Made by a program: the position numbers and the translations under genes
The notes under the pieces: model-generated
Seen by the model: only the letters and a program-made list of their open reading frames with translations
Database searches by the model: none
What the model was told of the DNA's origin: nothing
NCBI GenBank assembly: GCA_947589215.1
Contig: CANQCL010000008.1
Location: forward strand, 1-64,000
DNA length: 64,000 bases
Direction: 5' to 3'
Origin: an uncultured Clostridia bacterium
Lineage (GTDB): Bacteria > Bacillota > Clostridia > Oscillospirales > Ruminococcaceae
Shown: in pieces, positions 17,593-26,959 of the stretch
Layout of the letters: every line of letters starts with the position of its first letter
Position numbering within the stretch: the stretch's first letter is position 1

Positions 17593-19077
17593 ATGAGCAT
17601 AGAAAAAAGGGTACTGGCATTTGATTTCGGCGCTTCTAGCGGACGTGCGATGCTTGGAGTTTTTGACGGAGAGAGTATTGAGCTTTCAGAGATACACAGG
17701 TTTTCAAACGACCCTGTATCACTTTGCGGAACGCTTTATTGGGATACGCTGAGACTATTTCACGAGATAAAGCAAGGGCTTATCAAGGCAAAGCTTGCCG
17801 GAGGTTTTGACAGCATAGGAATTAATACGTGGGGCGTTGATTTTGGGCTTCTTGACAGTGACGGAGTTCTTTTAGAAAGCGGAGTAAACTACCGTGATAA
17901 AAGAACGGCAGGAATGGTGGATAAGGCAGCAGAACTTATTCCGCTTTCAAAGCTGTATAAGGAAACGGGAAATCAAATTATGGAGATAAACACTGCGTTT
18001 CAGCTTTTATCTCTTAAAGAAAACAGACAGCCGCTTTTAGACCGTGCTGAAACTATGCTGCTTACGCCCGACTTGTTTAACTACTTTCTTACGGGAGAGA
18101 TGAAAACCGAATACTCTATCGCCTCGACAACTCAGCTAGTCGACCCGAAAACAAAAGACTGGAACAGAGATGTTATTGACGCTCTGGGACTTCCGCAAAG
18201 GTTGTTTGGGGAGATTGTACCGAGCGGAACAAAGATAGGCGAATTGTCAGACGATTTATGCGAGGAGCTGGGACTTCCCAAGATCCCTGTAATAGCAGTT
18301 TGCGGACACGACACACAAGATGCGGTCGTTGCTGTTCCGACGCAGGAAAAGGATTTTATATTTGTCTCCTGTGGAACGTGGTCGCTTTTTGGAACAGAAA
18401 CCGACGAGCCGATTATTTCAGACAAGGCATATGAGCTTAATCTTACAAACGAGGGCGGTTACGGCGGAACGACCAATGTCTTGAAAAATATAATCGGTCT
18501 TTGGCTGATACAAGAAAGTAGACGTCAATGGCAGAGAGAGGGAAAGGATTATTCCTTTGCCGATTTGGAAAAGCTGGCGCTTGAGAGCAAGCCGTTTAAG
18601 TGCTTTGTCGACCCTGATTATCCTACTCTTACACCGCCTGGCAATCTTCCTAAGAGAATTCAAAAGTTCTGCGAAGAAACAGGGCAGTATGTGCCTAAAA
18701 CGGTCGGCGAGATTGTAAGATGCATTTATGAGAGCCTGAGTTTAAAATACCGCTATGCGTTTGACCAAATAAGAGAGCTGACGGGTAAGGACTACAAGGT
18801 AATAAATATTGTCGGCGGAGGAACAAAGGACGGTCTTTTGTGTCAGATGACGGCGAATTCCTGCAACACCCGTGTTCTAGCCGGTCCTGTTGAAGCGACG
18901 GTTTTCGGAAATATCGCAGTTCAGTTAATAGCTGACGGCACTGTTTCGAGTACAAAAGAGGCAAGAGAGTTCATTGCTAAATCGGACAATGTAAAGAGTT
19001 TTGAGCCCGAAGAAAAATCGGTAAAAGCTTTTGAGAGTGCATACAGTGATTTTAAGAAAATAATAAAAATTAAATAA
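17593..19077 (+). CDS. FGGY-family deoxyketose kinase (rhamnulokinase type, likely fuculokinase here)
   Basis: 494 residues with the FGGY ATPase fold: phosphate-1 loop AFDFGASSGRAML, INTWGVDFGLLD, VAVCGHDTQDAVVAVP and VGGGTKDGLLCQMTAN. In sequence it belongs to the RhaB (rhamnulokinase) group rather than the E. coli FucK group. Its position between fuculose-phosphate aldolase and fucose isomerase implies that it phosphorylates L-fuculose, possibly also L-rhamnulose. It starts 21 bp after the aldolase with GAGGG upstream of the ATG. No sugar transporter or AraC/DeoR regulator is linked. Confidence 0.88.
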   Translation: MSIEKRVLAFDFGASSGRAMLGVFDGESIELSEIHRFSNDPVSLCGTLYWDTLRLFHEIKQGLIKAKLAGGFDSIGINTWGVDFGLLDSDGVLLESGVNYRDKRTAGMVDKAAELIPLSKLYKETGNQIMEINTAFQLLSLKENRQPLLDRAETMLLTPDLFNYFLTGEMKTEYSIASTTQLVDPKTKDWNRDVIDALGLPQRLFGEIVPSGTKIGELSDDLCEELGLPKIPVIAVCGHDTQDAVVAVPTQEKDFIFVSCGTWSLFGTETDEPIISDKAYELNLTNEGGYGGTTNVLKNIIGLWLIQESRRQWQREGKDYSFADLEKLALESKPFKCFVDPDYPTLTPPGNLPKRIQKFCEETGQYVPKTVGEIVRCIYESLSLKYRYAFDQIRELTGKDYKVINIVGGGTKDGLLCQMTANSCNTRVLAGPVEATVFGNIAVQLIADGTVSSTKEAREFIAKSDNVKSFEPEEKSVKAFESAYSDFKKIIKIK

Positions 19078-19093
19078 ATCGGAGGGAAAGAAA

Positions 19094-20845
19094 ATGTATT
19101 ACAAAATAGGAATAAGACCTATAATCGACGGAAGAAGAAAGGGTATCCGTGAGGGTTTGGAAGACCAGACTATGGATATGGCTAAAATTGCGGCTGATTT
19201 GATAAGCTCTAAGGTAACATATTCAGACGGAACGCCTGTACAGTGCGTTATTGCGGATACTACTATCGGCGGCGGTTATGAGGCGGCATTGTGCGAGGAG
19301 AAGTTCTCTAAGGAGAATGTTGTAGCTACACTTTCAGTTTCGCCTTGCTGGTGTTACGGAACAGAAACGACCGATAACAACCCTACCACAATAAAGGCTT
19401 TGTGGGGCTTTAATGGAACAGAGCGTCCGGGAGCAGTTTATTTGGCGGCAGCTATGGCTGCTTATGCGCAGAACGGTCAGCCCTGCTTTGCAATTTACGG
19501 TCACGACGTTAAGGACATAGGCGATAAAGAGGTTCCTGCCGATGTTGAGGAAAAGCTCTTACGTTTTGCAAGATGTGCTGTTGCGGTCGGCGAAATGAAG
19601 AACAAGGCTTACTGTAATATCGGCGCTGTTGCAATGGGTATTGCTGGTTCATACTGCAATGTTGAGTTCTTTTCAAAATATTTGGGACTTCGTGCCGAGT
19701 GGGTCGACGAGGTCGAGATCTTAAGACGTATGGAGCTTGGAATTTACGACGAGGAGGAGTTTAAGAAGGCTCTTGCTTGGACAAAGGAGCATTGTCCTCA
19801 GGGAGACGACAATGTAAACGATCCTCCTATTGTTCAGGGTGACGAGAGAAGCGAGAAGGATTGGGAGTTCACAGTTAAGATGACACTCATAATCCGTGAC
19901 ATAATGCTTGGAAATCCAAAGCTTGCTGAAATGGGTTGGGTTGAAGAATCCTGCGGAAGAAACGCACTTTTGGGCGGTTTTCAGGGACAAAGACAGTGGA
20001 CTGACTATAAGCCGAATGCAGACTTCTGCGAGGCTATGCTCAATTCTACTTTTGACTGGAACGGAAAGAGAAAGCCTGTTATACTTGCAACTGAAAACGA
20101 CGGCTTGAACGGTGTTTCAATGCTGTTTGGTCATTTGCTTTCGCATACTGCAAGCATTTTTGCGGATGTCAGAACATACTGGAGCCCTGACGCAGTTGAA
20201 AGAGTTTGCGGAATGAGACCTGAGGGCAAGGCTGCAAACGGATTTATCCACCTTATCAATTCGGGCGCTGCCGCACTTGACGGTACAGGCGCTGCTGACG
20301 GAATGATGAAAAAGTGGTGGGAAATGACTGACGAGAACATTGACGCTTGCTTAAAGGCTACCGACTGGAGACCGGCAAATCTGGGTTATTTCAGAGGAGG
20401 CGGATTCTCCTCTCACTGGAAGACATTAGCTGAAATGCCTGTTACAATGATGAGACTTAATATCGTTGACGGTCTGGGTCCTGTATTGCAGATCGCAGAG
20501 GGATATACCTGCGTTCTTCCTGACCAAATTCACAATACTATAGATAAAAGAACAGACCCGACGTGGCCGACTACATGGTTTGCACCGAGACTTACAGGAA
20601 AGGGTGCGTTTAAAGACGTATACAGCGTTATGGCTAACTGGGGAGCAAATCACGGCTCGCTTTCATACGGACATATAGGCGCTGACCTTATTACGCTTGC
20701 TTCTATGCTTAGAATTCCTGTGTCGATGCACAATGTTCCCGACGATGATATTTATCGTCCGCATTGCTGGAGCGCATTCGGAACTAAGGATTTAGAAAGT
20801 GCTGACTACAGAGCCTGCAAAAACTACGGCCCGCTTTATAAATAG
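19094..20845 (+). CDS. fucI: L-fucose isomerase
   Basis: Manganese-dependent aldose-ketose isomerase, L-fucose to L-fuculose (also D-arabinose in homologues), 583 residues against 591 in E. coli. Catalytic metal ligands are recognisable: Glu334 (ATENDGLNG), Asp358 (IFADVR) and His520 (NWGANHGSLS), matching E. coli Glu337, Asp361 and His528. The N-terminus IGIRPIIDGRRKGIREGLE and SVSPCWCYGTET are family typical. GGAGGG lies 7 nt before the ATG; it begins 16 bp after the kinase. Last gene of the operon, followed by a terminator. Confidence 0.97.
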   Translation: MYYKIGIRPIIDGRRKGIREGLEDQTMDMAKIAADLISSKVTYSDGTPVQCVIADTTIGGGYEAALCEEKFSKENVVATLSVSPCWCYGTETTDNNPTTIKALWGFNGTERPGAVYLAAAMAAYAQNGQPCFAIYGHDVKDIGDKEVPADVEEKLLRFARCAVAVGEMKNKAYCNIGAVAMGIAGSYCNVEFFSKYLGLRAEWVDEVEILRRMELGIYDEEEFKKALAWTKEHCPQGDDNVNDPPIVQGDERSEKDWEFTVKMTLIIRDIMLGNPKLAEMGWVEESCGRNALLGGFQGQRQWTDYKPNADFCEAMLNSTFDWNGKRKPVILATENDGLNGVSMLFGHLLSHTASIFADVRTYWSPDAVERVCGMRPEGKAANGFIHLINSGAAALDGTGAADGMMKKWWEMTDENIDACLKATDWRPANLGYFRGGGFSSHWKTLAEMPVTMMRLNIVDGLGPVLQIAEGYTCVLPDQIHNTIDKRTDPTWPTTWFAPRLTGKGAFKDVYSVMANWGANHGSLSYGHIGADLITLASMLRIPVSMHNVPDDDIYRPHCWSAFGTKDLESADYRACKNYGPLYK

Positions 20846-20857
20846 CTTTAAATTATG

Positions 20858-20896
20858 TCAAGGGGCGCATTGTATGTGACCCCTTGATTTTGTTTG
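20858..20896 (+). terminator. Terminator of the fucose operon
   Basis: TCAAGGGG / CCCCTTGA stem with a loop of about 14 nt, then TTTTGTTTG. Confidence 0.85.
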
Positions 20897-20953
20897 AATA
20901 GGTGAAACTCGGATTATTTCCTTAAAATCTGCTTATAAGGATTGGTGATTGGA

Positions 20954-21967
20954 ATGATAAAAAAATGTTTTTCTGCTTGTCTTGCGTTTGTAATATCTCT
21001 GACTTCATTTTGCGGGTGCTATTTTTTACCCGATGAAGAAGAAGTTTTAGAAGCTCCCAATGTAAAGGCAAGCGAAGTGAAATACACGACAATTACGGCT
21101 GAAAAAAGCGACCTTATCAAGCAGATAATTTATTCTGGAAAGGTTGAGTCACTAAACACAACGGAGCTTTCTTATGAAAATCAAGGCGGAAAGATAAAAG
21201 AGCTTTATGTTTCGGCTGGTGACAAGGTGGCAAGCGGTGATTTGATTTGCGAGCTGGATACGGGTGATTTGGAGTATCAAATAAAAGACAAAGAGCTCCG
21301 TATAAAAAAGGCTCAGCTTCAGAAGCAGATATTAAAAAAGAACAAGGCTTTTCAGGCTGAAATTGACAACGCTCAGGTAGAGGTGGATATTCTAAAAAAC
21401 GAGCTTGAACAGCTAAATGAACAGATGGAAAATTCATTTTTATATGCAACAACATCAGGTACGGTTTCGTTTGTAACCTCACTGTCGGCAGGTTATGAAA
21501 TATCTTCCGGAGAGGTTGTGGCGTCAATAGTTGATACTAATAGTCTGTTTTTGGCTATTCAGCCGAGCGATGAAAATATACAAAAGTATAAAATAAATCA
21601 GAAACTGAAAATAAAGTACAAAGATAAATATTATTCGGGAAAGGTTTATATGATACCGTCAAAAGTTCCTGAAAAGAGCAGCCAAAAATTTGAATCCGGC
21701 TATGTTTATGTTAGATTTACAGGAAACAAGATCCCGTCAAATGCAATAGGTAATATCGCCGATGCTGTTTTGGTTTTGGATAAAGCAGAGAACGTTATCA
21801 GTATTCCGTCAAGACTTATAAAGAAAGTAAACGGTCAAAACATTGTATATATTCTCAATGAAAACGGAGAAAGAGAAGCCAGAGAGGTTGAGACAGGGCT
21901 TGAGACAGCTACAGCATCGGAAATTAAATCGGGAATTCAAGAGGGCGAAAAAATAGTTGTCAGATAG
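20954..21967 (+). CDS. MacA/HlyD-like export adaptor lipoprotein
   Basis: 337 residues: a hydrophobic lipoprotein-type signal ending in FCGC (Cys20 or Cys22), a barrel-sandwich half (VESLNTTELSYENQGGKIKEL), a coiled-coil hairpin at about residues 95-160 (LQKQILKKNKAFQAEIDNAQ), the second lipoyl half (ATTSGTVSFVTSLSAGYEISSG) and a beta-barrel domain. This is the periplasmic-adaptor/membrane-fusion fold, which in Gram-positives works outside the membrane with MacB-type permeases. The next gene is such a permease, 34 bp on. The ATG at 20954 is preferred; the SD is weak. No dedicated ATPase gene follows. Confidence 0.85.
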   Translation: MIKKCFSACLAFVISLTSFCGCYFLPDEEEVLEAPNVKASEVKYTTITAEKSDLIKQIIYSGKVESLNTTELSYENQGGKIKELYVSAGDKVASGDLICELDTGDLEYQIKDKELRIKKAQLQKQILKKNKAFQAEIDNAQVEVDILKNELEQLNEQMENSFLYATTSGTVSFVTSLSAGYEISSGEVVASIVDTNSLFLAIQPSDENIQKYKINQKLKIKYKDKYYSGKVYMIPSKVPEKSSQKFESGYVYVRFTGNKIPSNAIGNIADAVLVLDKAENVISIPSRLIKKVNGQNIVYILNENGEREAREVETGLETATASEIKSGIQEGEKIVVR

Positions 21968-22001
21968 CGGGCTTTGAAGCTTGAGAAAGGGAAATGAATT
22001 T

Positions 22002-24968
22002 ATGTTTACCCTGTTATTCAGAAAAATGCAAAATACCAAGTGGATGGTAATTTGTCTTTTGATTGGTTTTATAATGGCGTCTGCTATGATGAGCACTATT
22101 CCTATCTATATGAACGCTTCACTCCAAAGAATGCTTGTTAAGGATATGGAGTCTTATCAGGTGGAAAATGAGGAAAGTCCGGGTCTGTATTCTGTTGAAT
22201 ATAATCTGCCGATGGATATTGACACAGATAGTCAAACTAAAATCGTGCAGAGTATGACAAAGTCTTTTGAAGATAATTTCAGCGATTTGGACTTTCCTAC
22301 ATCAAGTGAGAAAAAGACTGTTACCGATACATATCTATATGCCAAAAACACAGATGAAAATTCAACGCAGGAGCCGGCAAGATTTTATCTAACCGGAATG
22401 ACCGATATTTATAACCATATTAAAATAAAAGACGGACGGCTTCCTAATACAACAAGAAGCGACGGAGTTTTTGAATGTGTTATGACGGAGGATTCTCTGC
22501 AAAATACTGACCTTGACTTAAATCAAGTTTATACTATTGCAAATGCCTTTAATGAAAGTATAACTACCAAAGTTGTAATAGTGGGAATGTTCGATGTTAA
22601 GGAGCAGAATGATCCGTATTGGTCGGAGGGACTTGACAGCGCATATGTAAGCACTATGTTTGTTGACTACGACCTTATGCTGTCTCAGATAATAAAAACA
22701 AAAGCGGTATCTGTTGTCAAAATGGCTGAGCATAATACGATAGATTACCAAAATATTGATATGACTTCCTTGTCTAGAGTTACGAATCTACTTTCCGAGC
22801 AGGAGAAAGTCTATACATCATCGGGGGTAAGTCTTACTGTTCCTGCACTGGACATTTTAAAGGATTATGCGGGAAGATCGTCTCAGCTAAAGCTGATTTT
22901 ATGGCTTATTCAGATCCCTGTTATGTTGATGATTCTGTTTTATCTGTTTATGGTCTCAAAGCTTAATGTAGAGGCTGAGAAGAACGAAATTGCAGTATTT
23001 AAAAGCAGGGGTGCTTCACGGCTTCAGATAATGCTGATTTATGCTCTTGAGTCGGTCGTGCTGGGGATTATAACCGCAATTATAGGACCGCTTTTAGGGT
23101 TGGCTCTTTGCACTGTGCTTGGAGCGTCAAACGGATTTTTGGAATTTGTAAACCGAACGGCACTTCCTATAAGATTGTCAGTCGAGGCGTTTTTGTATGC
23201 CCTGCTTGCGGTGTGCGTGTTCTTTTTTACCACTCTTGTTCCTACATACCCTGCTACAAAGACTACTATTGTCGAGCATAAGGCTTCAAAAGCGGCAAAG
23301 AGAAAACTCCCTCTTTGGAAAAAGCTCGGCGTTGATATAATACTTATTTTTGGCTCAGTTATATGGCTGTATTTTTACAACAACACTCAGCAAAAGCTGA
23401 TAAGTCAAGGAGTGACCGACACAACCGCAACGGTAAATCCTGTGCTTTTTGCGGCGTCTACGGCGTTTATTTTGGGAGCCGGACTGTTTGTTATCAGAAT
23501 TTATCCGCTTATTATAAGACTTATTTACATTGCCGGCAAAAGGTTCTGGACGCCTGCACAGTATGTTTCTCTCAACAATATAGGACGTTCCTCAACAGGT
23601 CGTGAGGGATTTATTATGGTGTTTTTGATTCTTACCATATCGCTTGGGCTTTTCTTTGCAAACACCGCTAGGGCACTAAACCGAAACGCTGAGGAGAAAA
23701 CTTATTATTCTATCGGTTGCGATGCAGTTTTGGCAGAGGAGTGGTATAACAGTTCTAACGATTCTGCTGTAACTCAGGAGCAGGCAACATCTATGGGTTC
23801 ATCTTCGGCTGAAACTGAGGAAGATGATGAAAGTGAAGAAACTGACACTTCGTCTCTTGTGTATATTGAGCCGTCATTCGAGAGATTTGAAAGCCTAATG
23901 GGTGTAAAAAAGGCGGCAAGGGTTTATAAAAACGATATTACCACCATAACGAGCGACCGTACTTATGTCAAAGAAACGGTTATGGAGAATCGTGAATTTG
24001 ACAAAAGAAGAGGCGAAGGCGGAGGGGTCAGAACCAGAAGCGAAAACACAAATGCCGTTGAAAATATAAGCCTTATGACGGTCGTTCCGAGCGAATTTTC
24101 TGAGGTTTGCTGGCTTAAGAACGGCTTACTCCCTGTTCATATCAATAATTATCTTGACGCTTTGGCTAAATACAATAACGGAGTAATTCTATCATCGTCA
24201 TTTAGGGATAACTACGGATATGAAAAGGGCGATGAAATAAAAGTTTCGTGGGGAAGCAACTCAGAATTCGACGCAACCGTTTTGGCGTTTGTTGACTATT
24301 GGCCGTCGCTGAACCCGCTTGAGAAAAACGAGGACGGAAGCAATAAGGATTTTGCTGTTATGAACTTCGATTACGTTCAGGTTCAGGCGGCAATCGAGCC
24401 TTATGAGGTCTGGATAGATCTAGACGATAATGTATCAGTTTCGGATTTTTACAAGTCTATTGAGAAATCTGATATAGAACCCACAAAGCTCAATGTAGCG
24501 TCGCAGGAGGTCATATCAGAAAAAAACGACCCTATGCTTCAGGGCTTAAACGGCGCGCTGACGCTCGGGTTTATCATAATTATGATTATGTGCATAATAG
24601 GCTTTTTGATTTACTGGATACTTTCTATAAAGGCGAGAACGCTCCAGTTTGGAATACTTAGAGCAATGGGAATGACATTCAGAGAAATAATAGGAATGTT
24701 GTTCTACGAACAGCTTTTGGTATCGGGTGCAGCGATAGTAGTTTCAATAGTGATAGGCGGAATAGCAAGCGACTTATTTGTACCTTTGTTTCAGTCGCTG
24801 TTTAACTCCTATGACGCAGTACCTCCTTTCAGCGTTGTTCCGAAAAGGAGCGACTATCTGAAAATTTATGCAATAGTAGGTATAATGCTTATTATATGCT
24901 TTGGAATTTTGGGAAGAATAATTTCTAAGATAAAGGTTTCGCAGGCACTCAAACTAGGCGAAGATTAA
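22002..24968 (+). CDS. Large FtsX/MacB-type ABC transporter permease
   Basis: 988-residue membrane protein. One N-terminal membrane helix (about 14-36) precedes a large extracytoplasmic domain, then a first FtsX core of helices (VMLMILFYLFMVSKLN, ESVVLGIITAIIGPLLGLAL), several further helices, a second large outside domain with an acidic stretch (EEDDESEETDTSS), and a C-terminal FtsX core of three helices (LGFIIIMIMCIIGFLIYWIL, RAMGMTFREIIGMLF). This duplicated layout occurs in permeases exporting lipids, peptides or lipoproteins. AGAAAGGG is 10 nt before the ATG. The partner ATPase is not encoded beside it. Confidence 0.85.
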   Translation: MFTLLFRKMQNTKWMVICLLIGFIMASAMMSTIPIYMNASLQRMLVKDMESYQVENEESPGLYSVEYNLPMDIDTDSQTKIVQSMTKSFEDNFSDLDFPTSSEKKTVTDTYLYAKNTDENSTQEPARFYLTGMTDIYNHIKIKDGRLPNTTRSDGVFECVMTEDSLQNTDLDLNQVYTIANAFNESITTKVVIVGMFDVKEQNDPYWSEGLDSAYVSTMFVDYDLMLSQIIKTKAVSVVKMAEHNTIDYQNIDMTSLSRVTNLLSEQEKVYTSSGVSLTVPALDILKDYAGRSSQLKLILWLIQIPVMLMILFYLFMVSKLNVEAEKNEIAVFKSRGASRLQIMLIYALESVVLGIITAIIGPLLGLALCTVLGASNGFLEFVNRTALPIRLSVEAFLYALLAVCVFFFTTLVPTYPATKTTIVEHKASKAAKRKLPLWKKLGVDIILIFGSVIWLYFYNNTQQKLISQGVTDTTATVNPVLFAASTAFILGAGLFVIRIYPLIIRLIYIAGKRFWTPAQYVSLNNIGRSSTGREGFIMVFLILTISLGLFFANTARALNRNAEEKTYYSIGCDAVLAEEWYNSSNDSAVTQEQATSMGSSSAETEEDDESEETDTSSLVYIEPSFERFESLMGVKKAARVYKNDITTITSDRTYVKETVMENREFDKRRGEGGGVRTRSENTNAVENISLMTVVPSEFSEVCWLKNGLLPVHINNYLDALAKYNNGVILSSSFRDNYGYEKGDEIKVSWGSNSEFDATVLAFVDYWPSLNPLEKNEDGSNKDFAVMNFDYVQVQAAIEPYEVWIDLDDNVSVSDFYKSIEKSDIEPTKLNVASQEVISEKNDPMLQGLNGALTLGFIIIMIMCIIGFLIYWILSIKARTLQFGILRAMGMTFREIIGMLFYEQLLVSGAAIVVSIVIGGIASDLFVPLFQSLFNSYDAVPPFSVVPKRSDYLKIYAIVGIMLIICFGILGRIISKIKVSQALKLGED

Positions 24969-24980
24969 AGCGGTGATCAA

Positions 24981-25289
24981 ATGAATACTTTTGAAAAAAT
25001 ATACGAGGTAGTAAAGAAAATCCCCAAAGGCAGAGTTGCAACCTACGGGCAGGTTGCGGCTCTGGCAGGGAACAGACGGCTTTCACGGGTCGTGGGCTAT
25101 GCACTTCACGTCAATCCCGACCCTGAGAACATTCCCTGCTATCGTGTGGTAAACCGCTTTGGCGAGGTATCAAAGGCGTTTGCCTTTGGCGGGGAAAATA
25201 TGCAGATTATCCTTTTAAGAGCAGATGGGATCAAAGTTACAGACAAGGGGAAGGTCGATCTTGATACTTACCTTTGGGACGGGAAGTAG
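24981..25289 (+). CDS. MGMT-family (alkyltransferase-like) DNA-binding protein
   Basis: 102 residues, only the C-terminal DNA-binding and active-site domain of methylguanine methyltransferases. TYGQVAALAG, the recognition helix NRRLSRVVGYALHVNP and the active-site loop IPCYRVVN are present. The methyl-accepting Cys53 is kept, but the usual following His (PCHRV) is Tyr54, so the Cys-His-Glu triad is broken; alkyltransferase-like ATL proteins instead replace the Cys. It probably flags alkylated guanine or has weak activity. It starts 12 bp after the permease and shares its transcript; a terminator follows. Confidence 0.88.
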   Translation: MNTFEKIYEVVKKIPKGRVATYGQVAALAGNRRLSRVVGYALHVNPDPENIPCYRVVNRFGEVSKAFAFGGENMQIILLRADGIKVTDKGKVDLDTYLWDGK

Positions 25290-25299
25290 ACCATAATAA

Positions 25300-25325
25300 A
25301 AAGGTCGGCAAAACTGCCGACCTTT
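25300..25325 (+). terminator. Terminator after the MGMT-family gene
   Basis: AAAGGTCGGCA / TGCCGACCTTT with an AAAC loop; also usable by the convergent small membrane protein gene. Confidence 0.85.
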
Positions 25326-25336
25326 AGTTTATATTA

Positions 25337-25624
25337 TTATTTATCTATATCTATATTATTGCCGTTTTGATTATATGATGGTGAACACCAGTTCTTCTTC
25401 TTACAGCGTGGACACCTTAAATAACGATCATCGTTCATATGAAGTGCCAAAAGATACTTATACCATTTCAATCTAAAACGACAACCGCATTTATCGCATA
25501 CATAAATTGTTCTGGACAAGCATATACTAGCAGGTACTACCAATAAAAGCATAAAAATTATAATGCTTATAATCCCTAATACTAATGGAATTTCAAAATG
25601 CTCATCAAACCAGTTTATTGTCAT
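25337..25624 (-). CDS. Small membrane protein with zinc ribbon
   Basis: 95 residues. One transmembrane segment at about 12-37 (IPLVLGIISIIIFMLLLVVPASI) is followed by a four-cysteine zinc ribbon (VCDKCGCRFRLKW ... RCPRCKKKNWC) and an Asn-rich tail. GGGGTGAT precedes the ATG. No family function is known to me; such proteins are often small accessory membrane factors. It is isolated, convergent with the MGMT gene. Confidence 0.65.
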   Translation of the reverse strand: MTINWFDEHFEIPLVLGIISIIIFMLLLVVPASICLSRTIYVCDKCGCRFRLKWYKYLLALHMNDDRYLRCPRCKKKNWCSPSYNQNGNNIDIDK

Positions 25625-26028
25625 AATATCACCCCATTTTTCACTTATGTTATACTACTTGAAATTCAAAAAAGCAATGGGCAAAGTGAACAATATTATA
25701 TAATAATTTTTGGTATAAATTACTTAATCTTTTTTTATTTAGAAAAAGAAAAGAGCCGCATTTGGTTAGGATGCAGCTCTTTTTCCGTGTAAAAATTTTG
25801 GAGAGGATTGAAATGAACCGTGTGACACGGTCAAATCAAATTAACTTTTACGTTAATTAAATTTCCTATGATTATTATACTCTTGTAATAATGGAGTTTG
25901 CAATAACAAAGCAATTACGAATTGTAACAAAATAATTACAATTAATCCTATTGAGTAACAAAATGATGAAATAGTTTGATGTTCAAGCACTATATTTAGT
26001 GGTTGAAACAGCAGATGAAAATTTAGTA
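25625..26028. other. AT-rich gap with hairpins and palindromes
   Basis: No gene seen. It holds an orphan terminator-like hairpin (25748-25784, GAAAAGAGCCGCAT / ATGCAGCTCTTTTT) with no gene in front of it on either strand, a small hairpin ACCGTGT/CACGGT near 25815-25830, an AATTAAC/GTTAATT repeat near 25840-25860, and the inverted repeat AATTGTAA-N8-TTACAATT (25920-25943), which could be an operator for coaX. Confidence 0.4.
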
Positions 26029-26057
26029 CTTGAAATAAAACAAAATTTAGTGTATAA
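26029..26057 (+). promoter_or_regulatory. Promoter of coaX
   Basis: TTGAAA (26029-26034), 17 nt, TATAAT (26052-26057), 50 bp before the start codon. Confidence 0.7.
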
Positions 26058-26107
26058 TCGCTTTTATGAGAATGTCTATTCTTAAATTTTACTTTTGGAG
26101 AAGTGTT

Positions 26108-26887
26108 ATGGTTTTAACTGTTGATGTTGGAAATACGAACATAGTATTGTCGGCTTATAAAGATGACAAGGTAGTATTTACGTCAAGAATTGCAACTGAA
26201 GCTTCAAAAATGGAGGATCAGTATGCGATTGACATAAAAAACATCATCAGTCTTTACAACTGTAACAGCGAGACTTTCGAGGGAGCGATAATTTCGTCTG
26301 TAGTGCCGTCGATAGTACCAGCTCTTAAATCGGCTATAAAAAAGGTGGCAAAAGTGAACGCATTTGTTGTCGGACCGGGTATAAAGACTGGGCTTAACAT
26401 CAAGTTGGGAGACCCCTCAGAGCTTGGCGCAGATCTTGTTTGCGGAGCGATAGGAGCGCTTGAAAAGTACAGTGCGCCTTGTATCATCATTGATATGGGA
26501 ACAGCTACTACAATAAGCGCTATCGACAAAGACGGAGTTTTTTTGGGCGGTTCAATATGTCCGGGAGTTATGCTGTCGCTTGAGGTTCTGGCTAGCAAGA
26601 CGGCTAATCTTCCCCATATTAACCTTGATGCAGCCAGTGATATAGTTATCGGGGCAAACACTAAAGACTCTATAACTTCGGGAATTGTGCTTGGGGCAGC
26701 GTCTATGCTGGACGGTATGATAGATAAGTACCGCAAGATACTTGGAAACGACACTGTTGCAGTAGTTACAGGAGGTCTTGCAGGCGGTATAGTAAAGCAT
26801 TGTACGGCAGAGAATATTGTTGTCGATGCTGATGTCGTCTCAGACGGGCTGTATGCCATTTACAAGAAAAACGCAAAAGTAAAATAA
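26108..26887 (+). CDS. coaX: Type III pantothenate kinase
   Basis: First enzyme of coenzyme A synthesis: pantothenate to 4'-phosphopantothenate; 259 residues, typical. The ASKHA-fold motifs are visible: VDVGNTNIVLS at the N-terminus, GPGIKTGLNIK, GADLVCGAIGAL, IIDMGTATTISAI and the C-terminal VTGGLAGGIVKH. Type III enzymes are not feedback-inhibited by CoA. The ATG at 26108 has GGAG 7 nt upstream, so 14 upstream in-frame codons are not used. It is followed after 72 bp by an ECF transporter S component, likely for its substrate. Confidence 0.95.
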   Translation: MVLTVDVGNTNIVLSAYKDDKVVFTSRIATEASKMEDQYAIDIKNIISLYNCNSETFEGAIISSVVPSIVPALKSAIKKVAKVNAFVVGPGIKTGLNIKLGDPSELGADLVCGAIGALEKYSAPCIIIDMGTATTISAIDKDGVFLGGSICPGVMLSLEVLASKTANLPHINLDAASDIVIGANTKDSITSGIVLGAASMLDGMIDKYRKILGNDTVAVVTGGLAGGIVKHCTAENIVVDADVVSDGLYAIYKKNAKVK

Positions 26888-26959
26888 TTGGTTTCGACAT
26901 TCTTAAATTTACACACTGTATCAAAACAAAGGGTTTGAACAGTAGTTAGGAGAATTTTT

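Noticed and set aside
25800..25816. GGATTGAAAT, resembling the 3' end of type I CRISPR repeats
   Set aside because: Single occurrence, no second repeat at spacer distance and no cas genes.
26254..26859. 201-codon open frame antisense to coaX
   Set aside because: Shadow frame; low-complexity and no ribosome binding site.
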